From the NCBI GenBank assembly GCA_964396895.1, contig CAYNGJ010000004.1:62001-126000 (forward strand): a stretch of DNA of 64,000 nucleotides. The letters are read 5' to 3'. This document shows, in pieces, positions 35,428-44,107 of this stretch (position 1 is its first letter; every line of letters begins with the position of its first letter). The position numbers and the translations under genes were made by a program. The stretch comes from UBA2334 sp964396895 (GTDB lineage: Bacteria > Pseudomonadota > Gammaproteobacteria > Burkholderiales > Burkholderiaceae_C). The notes below the pieces were generated by a model, which did no database searches, was not told the origin of the DNA, and was given only the letters and a program-made list of their open reading frames with translations.

Positions 35428-36483
35428 ATGAAGTTCGTTGACGAAGCCTACATTGACATTGCCGCTGGCGACGGCGGCAATGGTTGTGCGTCTTTTCGCC
35501 ATGAAAAGTACAAGGAATTCGGCGGCCCGGATGGAGGTGATGGCGGGCGGGGGGGGCACGTCTACGCCGTGGCCGACGTCAACCTGAACACCCTGGTCGA
35601 TTTCCGCTATTCGCGTCGTCATGAGGCTCGAAAAGGCGAACATGGCAAAGGCTCGGACATGTTTGGCGTCAAAGGCGATGACATCGTCCTGAAAATGCCC
35701 GTGGGCACCATCGTGACCGATGCGGAAACCGGTGAGGTGCTCCACGAGTTGTTGGTGCCGGGTGAGCAGGTCATGCTCGCCAAAGGGGGGGACGGCGGCT
35801 TTGGCAACATGCATTACAAGAGCTCCATCAACCGTGCGCCGCGCCAGAAGACGCCCGGCTGGCCGGGTGAGCGAAAAGAGCTCAAGCTGGAACTCAAGGT
35901 GTTGGCCGATGTGGGTTTGTTGGGCATGCCGAATGCAGGCAAATCCACACTGATTGCCGCCATCTCCAACGCGCGCCCCAAGATCGCCGACTACCCGTTC
36001 ACCACGCTCCATCCCAATTTGGGCGTGGTGCGTGTGGCGCCAGAAAAGAGCTTTGTGGTGGCCGATGTCCCGGGGCTCATCGAAGGTGCGGCCGAAGGTG
36101 CGGGCCTGGGGCACCAATTTTTACGGCATTTGCAGCGCACCCACCTGTTGCTGCACATGGTCGATGTGGCACCGTTTGATGACACGGTCGATCCTGTTGC
36201 GCAAGCCAAGGCCATCGTGGCCGAGCTCAAAAAGTACGACAAGGCCTTGTACGACAAGCCCCGCTGGTTGGTGTTGAACAAGTTGGACATGGTGCCGTCG
36301 GAAAAGCGAGAAGCCTTGGTGAAAGACTTTGTGAAACGCTACAAACACAAAGGCCCCGTCTTTGAAATTTCCGCCCTGACCCGAGAGGGATGCGAGCGCC
36401 TGGTGCAAAGCATTTACGAGCACGTGGCCAAGACCCAGCGCGCGTTGCAGGCGGATGTTGAGGTGGATCCGCGCTTCGCATGA
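35428..36483 (+). CDS. obgE: GTPase ObgE/CgtA
   Basis: This GTPase is involved in 50S ribosome maturation and the stringent response. The 351 residues show the glycine-rich Obg fold (AAGDGGNGCASFRHEK, GGDGGRGGHVY) up to about residue 158, then the G domain with GMPNAGKST, DVPGLIEGA and NKLD. No long acidic C-terminal tail is present. The ATG at 35428 gives the typical MKFVDEA start. proB follows after 58 bases that hold repeat copy 4. Confidence 0.96.
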   Translation: MKFVDEAYIDIAAGDGGNGCASFRHEKYKEFGGPDGGDGGRGGHVYAVADVNLNTLVDFRYSRRHEARKGEHGKGSDMFGVKGDDIVLKMPVGTIVTDAETGEVLHELLVPGEQVMLAKGGDGGFGNMHYKSSINRAPRQKTPGWPGERKELKLELKVLADVGLLGMPNAGKSTLIAAISNARPKIADYPFTTLHPNLGVVRVAPEKSFVVADVPGLIEGAAEGAGLGHQFLRHLQRTHLLLHMVDVAPFDDTVDPVAQAKAIVAELKKYDKALYDKPRWLVLNKLDMVPSEKREALVKDFVKRYKHKGPVFEISALTREGCERLVQSIYEHVAKTQRALQADVEVDPRFA

Positions 36484-36499
36484 CACGGGAATTTTTTCA

Positions 36500-36555
36500 T
36501 AGCTAACTGATCAATGTATAAAAGCGCTAACGGCTGTTTTTATGATTAATTTCAA
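36500..36555 (+). repeat. Dispersed AT-rich repeat, copy 4
   Basis: TAGCT (36500-36504), 24 bases ending AGCGCT, AACGGC (36529-36534), then a T-rich tail. It fills the gap between obgE and proB, and its tail contains the proB start codon. Confidence 0.75.
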
Positions 36556-37696
36556 GCAAAACCCCCTTCTGCTCCAGGGAGCCCGGCGCATTGTGGTCAA
36601 GGTGGGGTCCAGCCTGGTGACCAATGAAGGGCGGGGCTTGGACGGGGAGGCCATCGGCCACTGGTGCGAACAACTGGCCACCCTGGTCAAGCAGGGGCGT
36701 GAGGTCATCATGGTCAGCAGCGGGGCCGTGGCCGAGGGCATGAAGCGCCTGGGCTGGTCCACCCGACCCAAGGAAATCCACGAGCTGCAGGCCGCTGCAG
36801 CGGTGGGGCAGATGGGTCTGGTCCAGATGTACGAAAGCAAGTTGCGCCAAAGCCAGATTGGCAGCGCACAGGTCTTGCTCACCCATGCCGACCTGGCGGA
36901 TCGGGAGCGCTACCTGAACGCGCGCTCCACTTTGTTGACCTTGCTCTCCCTGGGGGTGGTGCCGGTCATCAATGAAAACGATACCGTGGTCAACGACGAG
37001 ATCAAGTTCGGTGACAACGACACCCTGGGCGCGCTGGTGGCCAACTTGGTCGAGGCGGACGTGCTCATCATCCTGACCGACCAGAAGGGGCTCTACACCG
37101 CCGATCCCCGCAAAGACCCTGCTGCGGTGTTTGTGCACGCGGCCCAGGCGGGTGATGTGGCGTTGGAGCGCATGGCCGGTGGGACGGGCAGTGGCATTGG
37201 CAAAGGCGGCATGATCACCAAAATCCTGGCGGCCAAGCGGGCGGCCGGCTCGGGGGCTTCCACCGTCATTGCGTGGGGGCGTGAGCCCGATGCCTTGCTG
37301 CGCTTGACCCAGGGTGAGCCCATCGGCACCTGGCTGCTGGCACAGACCCCCAAGAGCCAGGCCCGCAAGCGCTGGATGGCCGATCACCTGCAGATGCGTG
37401 GCTCGGTGACGGTGGATGACGGGGCCGTGGTCAAGCTCGTCCAGGAAGGCAAAAGCCTGCTGCCCGTGGGCATGGTCTCGGTCGAGGGTGACTTTTCACG
37501 GGGTGACGTGATTGCCATTCGTGCACCCGGTGGGCAGGAGGTGGCACGTGGTCTGGCCAACTACGCCAGCGCCGAGGCCAGGCTGATTTGCCGCAAACCC
37601 TCCAGTGAGTTTGAGCGGCTGTTGGGCTACGTGGCAGAGTCGGAAATGGTGCACCGAACCAACCTGGTGCTCACCCGTTCCCAGTCACCCGTCTGA
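36542..37696 (+). CDS. proB: Glutamate 5-kinase
   Basis: ProB phosphorylates glutamate in the first step of proline synthesis. The 384-residue protein has an amino-acid-kinase domain (RRIVVKVGSSLVTNEG, MVSSGAVAEGM, VINENDTV, GGTGSGIGKGGMITK) and a C-terminal PUA domain (about residues 285-370). The start ATG at 36542 and the first few codons (reading MINFKQN) fall in the tail of repeat copy 4, so the N-terminal leader of this copy seems repeat-derived. No convincing ribosome site precedes it. Confidence 0.94.
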   Translation: MINFKQNPLLLQGARRIVVKVGSSLVTNEGRGLDGEAIGHWCEQLATLVKQGREVIMVSSGAVAEGMKRLGWSTRPKEIHELQAAAAVGQMGLVQMYESKLRQSQIGSAQVLLTHADLADRERYLNARSTLLTLLSLGVVPVINENDTVVNDEIKFGDNDTLGALVANLVEADVLIILTDQKGLYTADPRKDPAAVFVHAAQAGDVALERMAGGTGSGIGKGGMITKILAAKRAAGSGASTVIAWGREPDALLRLTQGEPIGTWLLAQTPKSQARKRWMADHLQMRGSVTVDDGAVVKLVQEGKSLLPVGMVSVEGDFSRGDVIAIRAPGGQEVARGLANYASAEARLICRKPSSEFERLLGYVAESEMVHRTNLVLTRSQSPV

Positions 37697-37728
37697 GCCT
37701 GGAGCGACCTCGCACTGGGCTCAGGTGA

Positions 37729-38358
37729 TCACCGGCCCTGCGGGTCCGGGTCAAAACTGGCGCCGGGTGGCAACTCCATGCCCGGAGGCATCACCAAGTC
37801 GATGGTGGTGGTCTGCGGTGACGTTTCGTCACAGGCGATGTCCCGGTGTCGAATGGCCCCACGCAGGTAGCGATTGCGGTTGTCGGTGCGTGGGAGGTAG
37901 CGCGACAACTCGGTGAGTGCCATCTGGTACACGCCACGCTTGAATTCCACCACCACATCGAGGGGAATCCAGTAGTCGTTCCAGCGCCACGCGTCGAATT
38001 CCGGGTGGTTGGTGGCACGCAAGTTCAAATCCCAGTCGTGACCCATCAGCCGCAGCAAAAACCAAATTTGCTTTTGACCCTTGTAGTGGCCCCGTGCATC
38101 CCGGCGGATGTAGCGGTCCGGCACCTCGTAGCGCAACCAGTCTCGGGTACGGGCCACGATGCTCACATGCTGAGGGTGGAGGCCAACCTCTTCGTGCAGT
38201 TCCCGAAACATGGCCTGCTCAGGGGTTTCGCCCCTGTCAATGCCACCTTGAGGAAACTGCCATGAATGTGTGCGTATGCGTTTGCCCCAGAAAACCTGAT
38301 TTCTCTGGTTGAGCAGAATGATGCCGACGTTCGGCCTGAAGCCGTCCCTGTCAAGCAT
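37729..38358 (-). CDS. rppH: RNA pyrophosphohydrolase RppH
   Basis: RppH removes pyrophosphate from mRNA 5' ends and so starts decay. The 209-residue protein shows the typical MLDRDGFRPNVGIILLNQ start, WQFPQGGIDRGE and the Nudix box GETPEQAMFRELHEEVG. It has a C-terminal extension of about 50 residues rich in Pro and Asp, beyond the E. coli length. The ATG at 38358 is preferred over an in-frame TTG four codons upstream. It converges with proB and diverges from proS. Confidence 0.94.
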   Translation of the reverse strand: MLDRDGFRPNVGIILLNQRNQVFWGKRIRTHSWQFPQGGIDRGETPEQAMFRELHEEVGLHPQHVSIVARTRDWLRYEVPDRYIRRDARGHYKGQKQIWFLLRLMGHDWDLNLRATNHPEFDAWRWNDYWIPLDVVVEFKRGVYQMALTELSRYLPRTDNRNRYLRGAIRHRDIACDETSPQTTTIDLVMPPGMELPPGASFDPDPQGR

Positions 38359-38386
38359 AATCAACCCCAATTTTTAAACTGTGGTC

Positions 38387-38415
38387 ATTATGCACACGTG
38401 CAGCACAGTTGCGAA
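38387..38415 (-). promoter_or_regulatory. Promoter of rppH
   Basis: On the minus strand TTCGCA (38415-38410) and CATAAT (38392-38387) are separated by 17 bases. This gives a leader of about 22 bases before the rppH ATG. Confidence 0.5.
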
Positions 38416-38528
38416 TAGTTTTGCGGCTTTTGAATGGCAAAAGGCACCAGATGGCTGCCGATCCCTGGTGAGCTGCTTTCCCCATTGAATCAACCCCAAC
38501 CGGCTGTGTGTCAGCCGCTCGCACGCAC

Positions 38529-40274
38529 ATGAAAGCAACCCGATTTTTCATCTCCACCCTGAAAGAAGCACCTGCCGATGCGGAGGTGATGAGCCACAAA
38601 CTCATGACCCGTGCCGGCATGATCAAAAAACTGGGCGCAGGCATATACACCTACATGCCCATGGGCTTGCGTGTGGTGCAAAAAGTGGAAGCCATCGTGC
38701 GGGAAGAAATGAACCGTGCCGGTGCGGTGGAAATCACCATGCCCGTGATTCAACCCGCCGAACATTGGCAGGAGACGGGGCGTTTTGACAAGATGGGGCC
38801 GGAGCTGCTGCGCATTCAGGACCGCCATGGGCGGGACTTTGTGGTGCAACCCACCAGTGAGGAAGTGGTCACCGACATCGCTCGCCAGGAGTTGCGCAGC
38901 CACAAGCAACTGCCCAAAAACTTTTACCAGATCCAGACCAAATTCCGGGACGAGCGCCGCCCGCGCTTTGGACTCATGCGTGGCCGTGAGTTCACCATGA
39001 AGGACGCCTACAGTTTTGACAAGGACCAGGCGAGTGCCAAGGCCAGCTATCAGGTGATGGCACAGGCTTACCGCAGGATTTTTGACCGCTTCGGATTGAC
39101 CTACCGCGCCGTGGCGGCAGACAGTGGTGCCATCGGTGGGGACCTGAGCGAAGAGTTCCAAGTGATTGCCGCCACCGGCGAAGACGCCATCGTGTATTGC
39201 CCAACCAGCGAGTACGCGGCCAACTTGGAAAAGGCCGAGGCGTTGGCACCCGCTGGGCCGCGTGAGGCCGCGCAGGAAGCCATGGCGCAGGTGGCTACCC
39301 CCGGCGCAAGCACCTGCGCCCAGGTGGCCGAGTTGTTGGGCTTGCCCCTCAGCCAAACGGTCAAGTCCCTGGTGCTGGCCACCGAGTCGCTGGACGAGCA
39401 AGGCCAAGTGTCATCCGTCAAGGTGTGGCTGCTGCTGCTGCGGGGTGACCACGACATGAACGAAGTCAAGGTGGGCAAGCTGGCGCCGTTTGCCGCTGGC
39501 TACCGTTTTGCCACAGTGCCGGAAATTGAAGCCCATTTTGGCTGCAAGCCCGGCTACCTGGGCCCCATTGGACTGCGGCAACCTGTGGGCTTGGTGGTGG
39601 ACCGGGAGGTGGCGATGATGGCCGACTGGATCTGTGGGGCGAACTTGGAAGGGTTCCACATTCGCGGGGTGAACTGGGGCCGTGACTTGCCTGAGCCCGA
39701 GCTGGTCGCCGACCTGCGCAACGTGTTGGAAGGTGACCCATCACCCGATGGTCAAGGTGTGCTGGCCATTGAGCGTGGCATTGAGGTCGGGCACGTGTTC
39801 TACCTGGGTACCAAGTACAGCAAGGCCATGAACGCCACCTTCCTGGCGGAAGATGGCAAACCGGCCCCCTTTGAGATGGGCTGCTATGGCATCGGCATCA
39901 CGCGCCTGCCGGCTGCCGCCATTGAACAGAACCACGATGAGCGCGGCATCATCTGGCCAGACGCACTGGCACCCTTCACGGTGGTGATTTGCCCCATCAA
40001 CGCGGACCGCAGCGCCGACGTCAAGCTGGCGTCTGAGCAGTTGTACGAGGCTCTGCTTGCCCAGGGCGTGGATGTGCTGCTGGACGACCGCAATGAGCGT
40101 CCCGGAGCCATGTTTGCCGACTGGGAGTTGATTGGTGTGCCCCACCGGGTGACCATCGGTGAGCGTGGGCTGAAAGAGGGCGTGGTGGAGTACCAACACC
40201 GCCGTGACACGGCTGCCACCAAGATGGTCTTGTCCGATGTGGCGGGTTGGCTCAAGGAGCGTCTGAACGCATGA
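38529..40274 (+). CDS. proS: Prolyl-tRNA synthetase
   Basis: This class II synthetase charges tRNA-Pro. The 581-residue bacterial-type enzyme contains the start MKATRFFISTLKEAPADAE, motif 2 FRDERRPRFGLMRGREF, a YbaK-like editing insertion (about residues 225-400) that clears mischarged Ala, and motif 3 GCYGIGITRL. The ATG at 38529 gives the conserved start. The stop overlaps the next gene's ATG by four bases. Confidence 0.96.
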   Translation: MKATRFFISTLKEAPADAEVMSHKLMTRAGMIKKLGAGIYTYMPMGLRVVQKVEAIVREEMNRAGAVEITMPVIQPAEHWQETGRFDKMGPELLRIQDRHGRDFVVQPTSEEVVTDIARQELRSHKQLPKNFYQIQTKFRDERRPRFGLMRGREFTMKDAYSFDKDQASAKASYQVMAQAYRRIFDRFGLTYRAVAADSGAIGGDLSEEFQVIAATGEDAIVYCPTSEYAANLEKAEALAPAGPREAAQEAMAQVATPGASTCAQVAELLGLPLSQTVKSLVLATESLDEQGQVSSVKVWLLLLRGDHDMNEVKVGKLAPFAAGYRFATVPEIEAHFGCKPGYLGPIGLRQPVGLVVDREVAMMADWICGANLEGFHIRGVNWGRDLPEPELVADLRNVLEGDPSPDGQGVLAIERGIEVGHVFYLGTKYSKAMNATFLAEDGKPAPFEMGCYGIGITRLPAAAIEQNHDERGIIWPDALAPFTVVICPINADRSADVKLASEQLYEALLAQGVDVLLDDRNERPGAMFADWELIGVPHRVTIGERGLKEGVVEYQHRRDTAATKMVLSDVAGWLKERLNA

Positions 40275-40903
40275 GTGAGGCGGTGTTTTCAAGAAGAAAA
40301 TGCCTCCAGCGCATGTATTTGTTGGGTTTATTGCTACCCATTTCAAGTAAGTCATGGGCTGGAGGTCAGCTGGAGGAGCCTCTGGCCGACTCAGTGCGCA
40401 CCGCGCTGAGTTCGGCCATTGCCTACAGTTCACCGCCCATTCCTGAGTTTCCAGACACCGCGTCTCGCTTGACCTACCTGCGTTGGTTGACGGAGATGAA
40501 CGATCCGCTGCGGCGCTACAAGACCGACTTGCAAAGTCGGACGGATTTTTTGCAGACGGTTTGGTACGAAAGCCACCGCGCGGGTTTGAGCGAGCGGTTG
40601 GTTCTGGGGCTGATTCAGGTGGAGAGCGCGTTCCGAAAATTTGCCATTTCATCGGTGGGCGCGCGCGGGTACATGCAAATCATGCCCTTTTGGTCCCGCC
40701 TGATTGGTGATGGTGATGTGGGAAAGCTTTTCCACATGCAAACCAACCTGCGGTTCGGCTGTGTGATCTTGCGCCACTACTTGGACCGGGAGTCCGGCAA
40801 CCTGTTCATGGCCTTGGGGCGCTACAACGGCAGCCGGGGCCGACGCGAGTACCCCAATGCGGTGTTTGCCGCAGCGAGGCGCTGGGGGTATGTCGGCGCT
40901 TGA
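40271..40903 (+). CDS. Lytic transglycosylase (SLT domain), exported
   Basis: The 210-residue protein has a predicted signal peptide (residues 1-30, ending SWA) and a C-terminal SLT domain with the catalytic Glu118 in IQVESAF, then GARGYMQIMP and ALGRYNGSRG. It should cleave peptidoglycan in the periplasm. It is translationally coupled to proS (ATGA). Codons 5-22, most of the signal peptide, coincide with repeat copy 5 read on the opposite strand (FSRRKCLQRMYLLGLLL), an odd origin for an export signal. The fold call is firm; the physiological role is unknown. Confidence 0.87.
   Translation: MSEAVFSRRKCLQRMYLLGLLLPISSKSWAGGQLEEPLADSVRTALSSAIAYSSPPIPEFPDTASRLTYLRWLTEMNDPLRRYKTDLQSRTDFLQTVWYESHRAGLSERLVLGLIQVESAFRKFAISSVGARGYMQIMPFWSRLIGDGDVGKLFHMQTNLRFGCVILRHYLDRESGNLFMALGRYNGSRGRREYPNAVFAAARRWGYVGA
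40285..40336 (-). repeat. Dispersed AT-rich repeat, copy 5, inside coding sequence
   Basis: On the minus strand: TAGCA (40336-40332), 24 bases ending TGCGCT, GGAGGC (40307-40302), then an A/T-rich tail with TTGAAA. It is embedded in frame in the signal-peptide region of the lytic transglycosylase gene. Confidence 0.65.
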
Positions 40904-40927
40904 TGCCCCCAGATCGCAGGGGTGAGG

Positions 40928-41260
40928 TTATGCAGAGGCAGCGGGGCCGCTGATGAGCTGCTGCAGCTCGCCAGACTCGTACATTTCCATCATGATGTCC
41001 GAACCACCGATGAACTCACCTTTGACGTACAGCTGAGGGATGGTGGGCCAGTTGCTGAATTCTTTGATGCCCTGGCGAATGGCATCGTCCTCCAGCACGT
41101 TCACGGTTTTCAGGGTTTTGGGCTCCACGCCGCTGGCTTTCAGGATTTGAATGGCGCGGCCCGAAAAACCGCACATGGGAAAACTGGCACTGCCCTTCAT
41201 GAACAAGACCACGTCGTTGTTCTTGACCAAGTCGCCAATGCGTTGCTGTGTATCACTCAT
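40928..41260 (-). CDS. grxD: Monothiol glutaredoxin GrxD
   Basis: The 110-residue protein has the CGFS active site (Cys30) of monothiol glutaredoxins, with FMKGSASFPMCGFS, WPTIPQLYVKGEFIGGSDI and GELQQLI. GrxD carries and transfers 2Fe-2S clusters together with BolA-type proteins. The ATG at 41260 gives the typical MSDTQQRI start. It lies 80 bases downstream of prmC on the same strand. Confidence 0.95.
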   Translation of the reverse strand: MSDTQQRIGDLVKNNDVVLFMKGSASFPMCGFSGRAIQILKASGVEPKTLKTVNVLEDDAIRQGIKEFSNWPTIPQLYVKGEFIGGSDIMMEMYESGELQQLISGPAASA

Positions 41261-41340
41261 GGTGTTTCTCCGGTGGGCAATAGCCCAATCAAAATCGGTG
41301 GCAGAGGTGAGGCGCAAGGCCTCATCTCACGAAGGACCGA

Positions 41341-42189
41341 TTATCCTGCCTTTGCCTGAATCGGCCATTGACCACCTGTGCAACGCACATGGCCACCCAG
41401 GTCTTGTCGGGATTGAACCTGGTCAAAGCCCTGGTTCAGCAGAAGTTGGTGCACCGCCTGGCCTTGGTCAAACCCATGTTCCAGCAGCAGCCAACCGCCA
41501 GGCGCCAGGCAGTACGGGGTGTGTGCCACGATGTGGCGCAGGTCATCCAGGCCGTCCAAGCCGCTGATGAGTGCCTGCTTGGGCTCGTGACGCAATGCGG
41601 GCAGGTGTGGGTCGTTTTCGGCAATGTAGGGGGGGTTGGACACCACCAGATCCCAGCCTGTTCCCAGTGGCGCGCACCAGCTCCCGTGGGTGAAATGAAC
41701 CGGCAAGTTGAGGCGAAGCGCATTGGCTTGCGCCACAACCAGTGCATCGGCACTGGCATCCACCCCCCACACGGTGGCGTGGGGGCAATGGTGTTGTATG
41801 GCCAGGGCAATGGCACCACTGCCGGTGCCCAGGTCGGCCGCGCGTGGTTGCGCAAGGGTCGCCAGCACGTCCAGTGCCCACTCCACCAGCGTTTCGGTGT
41901 CGGGTCGGGGGTCGAGTACGCGGGCGTCGACATGGAGATCCAGGCCGAAAAACCCGCGTTGCCCAGTGATGTAAGCCAATGGTTCGCCGTTGGTTCTGCG
42001 TTTGCAGTGTGCTTGGTACGCCTGCCGTTGGGAGTGCGCCAGAGCATCGCCACCGTGTGCTCTCAACCACGCGCGATCTTCCAATGGTTTACCCAATATT
42101 TTCAGCAATATCGCTTCGGCTTCGAGGGGAGTAAGCCCAAAGCGGCGAGCCTCCAAGAGACATTGTTCAACGGACAACGGGGTGTGCAT
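41341..42189 (-). CDS. prmC: Peptide chain release factor N5-glutamine methyltransferase
   Basis: PrmC methylates the GGQ glutamine of release factors RF1 and RF2. The 282-residue protein has YITGQRGFFGLDLHVD, a SAM-binding DLGTGSGAIALA and the catalytic NPPY. The ATG at 42189 is preferred. In Burkholderiales it usually follows prfA directly; here a lipoprotein gene on the opposite strand separates them. Confidence 0.94.
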   Translation of the reverse strand: MHTPLSVEQCLLEARRFGLTPLEAEAILLKILGKPLEDRAWLRAHGGDALAHSQRQAYQAHCKRRTNGEPLAYITGQRGFFGLDLHVDARVLDPRPDTETLVEWALDVLATLAQPRAADLGTGSGAIALAIQHHCPHATVWGVDASADALVVAQANALRLNLPVHFTHGSWCAPLGTGWDLVVSNPPYIAENDPHLPALRHEPKQALISGLDGLDDLRHIVAHTPYCLAPGGWLLLEHGFDQGQAVHQLLLNQGFDQVQSRQDLGGHVRCTGGQWPIQAKAG

Positions 42190-42409
42190 GGGGATCTGCA
42201 ATTTTGAATGCCTGTCGCAAGTGCTTTTTGCTTGTTCTGACAGATAGAGCGTCAATGGGTGAGCCTATTTCGAACCGCACGGGGTGAGCTATTATGCAGA
42301 GCCAAAAGGCCGTTCAGATTCGCCGTCAGTTTGTGGTGCAGTGTTGCATCAGTTGTCATCAGGCCTATCCACGAACAGGGCCGAATTCCACCGAAAACAG
42401 GGGCATGCA

Positions 42410-44056
42410 ATGAAGCGATTTCTTTCTCATTTTTTCCTGACGTTGTTTGTGTCACTGCTCGCTGCATGCGGTGGAGGGGGCGGAAGCGCAGGTGTGCCTA
42501 CTGGGTCCACCAGCCCATCGAACTTCGTCGTCAATGGTCCTGCTGGCTTGACCTTGTCCATCGGGCAAAGCGTGACGTACAGTATTTCTGGAGGAAAGAC
42601 ACCCTACGTGGCAGTCAGTACGGTGCCAGATGTTGCCAGGGCAGCCATTGATGGGCAAAAACTGGTAATTGGTGGTTTATCTGTGGGTTCCGCAACCGTT
42701 CGGGTCACGCCAGACGGTGGAGGCGCTTCACATGAAATCACCGTGACCGTGGTTTCCAACTTGAAGCCCATTCAGATTCAGGCGCCGAGCACCGTCAACA
42801 TGGTGCCGGGAAACACCGCCACCTATGTTGTCACGGGCGGAACAGCTCCCTACCGTGCGGTGTCGTCCAATGCTGGCGTGGCAGCGGTTCAAATTGTGTC
42901 TGGTTCCCTCAGGGTTGACAGCATTGGCATCGGCTCGGCAAACGTTCAGGTTTTTGATGCGGTTGGAAGCGCGGCAGCCACGTTGACGGTTGATGTGGCT
43001 GCAGTTGCCTCGTTGGACTTGTTTACCAATGCCCCCGCGTCGTTGACCATGGCACCCTCGACCAGTCGCACCTTTATTGTGGGCGGCGGCGTTGCGCCTT
43101 ACAGCGCGCAATCCAGCAACAGCACCTCAGTCAATGCCGTGGTGTCGGGGACATCGCTGAACGTTGCCTCCCTCGTTGACGGGGCTGCTGACGTGGTTGT
43201 GACCGACGCCCGTGGAACCAAGGTGACTTTCAGTGTGACGGTGAGCAGCGGAACTCCCACCGCCCTTTACACCACGGCGCCATCCACCCTGACAATGGCA
43301 CCGTCCACTGAGCAGAATTTCACGATTGGTGGCGGCATCGCTCCCTACTTGGTCAGCAGCAGCAACCTTCAAGTGGTTGTCGCAACTGTGACCGGATCAA
43401 ACCTGAAGCTGACCACGCCACTTGCTGCGCTGGGCACAGCATCTGTTGTTGTGACAGATGCCACAGGCAAGACAGTTGTCATAGCGGTGACCGCGAGTTC
43501 CGGTTCTTTGCCCTTGTCGCTGGGTTCGGACAAGATCACCATTCCCGTGGATTTGCCCTCTGGTGCACGCATCCGCATCATTGGGGGTGCGCCGCCGTTT
43601 GCAGTCTCGTCGGGTATTCCCGGGGCGGTGGGGGCAACCATTGTCTCCTCCGCTGCTGGCGGTATCACCACGTACGAGGTCGTCATCACTCCGCTGCTGG
43701 TGTCGGTGGTGGATGTGACCGTGGTCGATTCCGCAGGGCAGTCAGCGAAAGTGGAAATTACCACCAATGCAGCCACGCCAGGTATTCGCATCGCACCAAA
43801 CGCGCTGTCAATTTCCGAAAAATATGTCAACCAAACAACCGCGTTCACTGTCATCGGTGCGACGGGGACATATCGGGTGTTCAGCAGTGACACCAACCGG
43901 ATCACCGTGCCTGCGGGGGATCAAACGGGATCGACCTTTAACATCACCACGACAGCGACGCTGGAAGTGATAGACACGCTGACCGTCACGATCACCGTGA
44001 TCGATTCTCAAAACAGAATTGCCACCTCAAGTGTGACGGTGGTCGACAGCCCTTGA
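42410..44056 (+). CDS. Ig-repeat lipoprotein, surface or periplasmic
   Basis: The 548-residue protein opens with a lipoprotein signal peptide and lipobox LLAAC (Cys20), followed by a glycine run. The rest is six beta-sandwich-like repeats of 70-85 residues (about 43-114, 126-196, 209-279, 290-363, 374-453, 463-545), each with a GGxxPY motif and ending in VTV-type strands, like bacterial Ig-like/cadherin-type modules. Repeats 3 and 4 are closest to each other (SLTMAPST and TLTMAPST; GGGVAPY and GGGIAPY), indicating recent duplication. No enzyme domain is visible, so adhesion or surface structure is a guess. By eye it is less GC-rich than its neighbours, and it interrupts the hemA-prfA-prmC-grxD order. 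Confidence 0.82.
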   Translation: MKRFLSHFFLTLFVSLLAACGGGGGSAGVPTGSTSPSNFVVNGPAGLTLSIGQSVTYSISGGKTPYVAVSTVPDVARAAIDGQKLVIGGLSVGSATVRVTPDGGGASHEITVTVVSNLKPIQIQAPSTVNMVPGNTATYVVTGGTAPYRAVSSNAGVAAVQIVSGSLRVDSIGIGSANVQVFDAVGSAAATLTVDVAAVASLDLFTNAPASLTMAPSTSRTFIVGGGVAPYSAQSSNSTSVNAVVSGTSLNVASLVDGAADVVVTDARGTKVTFSVTVSSGTPTALYTTAPSTLTMAPSTEQNFTIGGGIAPYLVSSSNLQVVVATVTGSNLKLTTPLAALGTASVVVTDATGKTVVIAVTASSGSLPLSLGSDKITIPVDLPSGARIRIIGGAPPFAVSSGIPGAVGATIVSSAAGGITTYEVVITPLLVSVVDVTVVDSAGQSAKVEITTNAATPGIRIAPNALSISEKYVNQTTAFTVIGATGTYRVFSSDTNRITVPAGDQTGSTFNITTTATLEVIDTLTVTITVIDSQNRIATSSVTVVDSP

Positions 44057-44069
44057 TCGTGTCGCCATT

Positions 44070-44104
44070 GGCCCGGCTGCAAATGTGCAGGCCGGGCCTT
44101 TTTC
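44070..44104 (+). terminator. Terminator after the Ig-repeat lipoprotein
   Basis: GGCCCGGC (44070-44077) pairs with GCCGGGCC (44091-44098), extended by an inner TGCA/TGCA pairing with one bulge, and followed by five T. It lies just before the convergent end of prfA. Confidence 0.85.
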
Positions 44105-44107
44105 ATT

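Noticed and set aside
41271..41320. Possible repeat copy near the grxD start (TAGCC then 24 bases then AGGCGC)
   Set aside because: The 24-base core does not end in GCGCT or GCGAT and there is no A/T-rich tail; it is probably chance.
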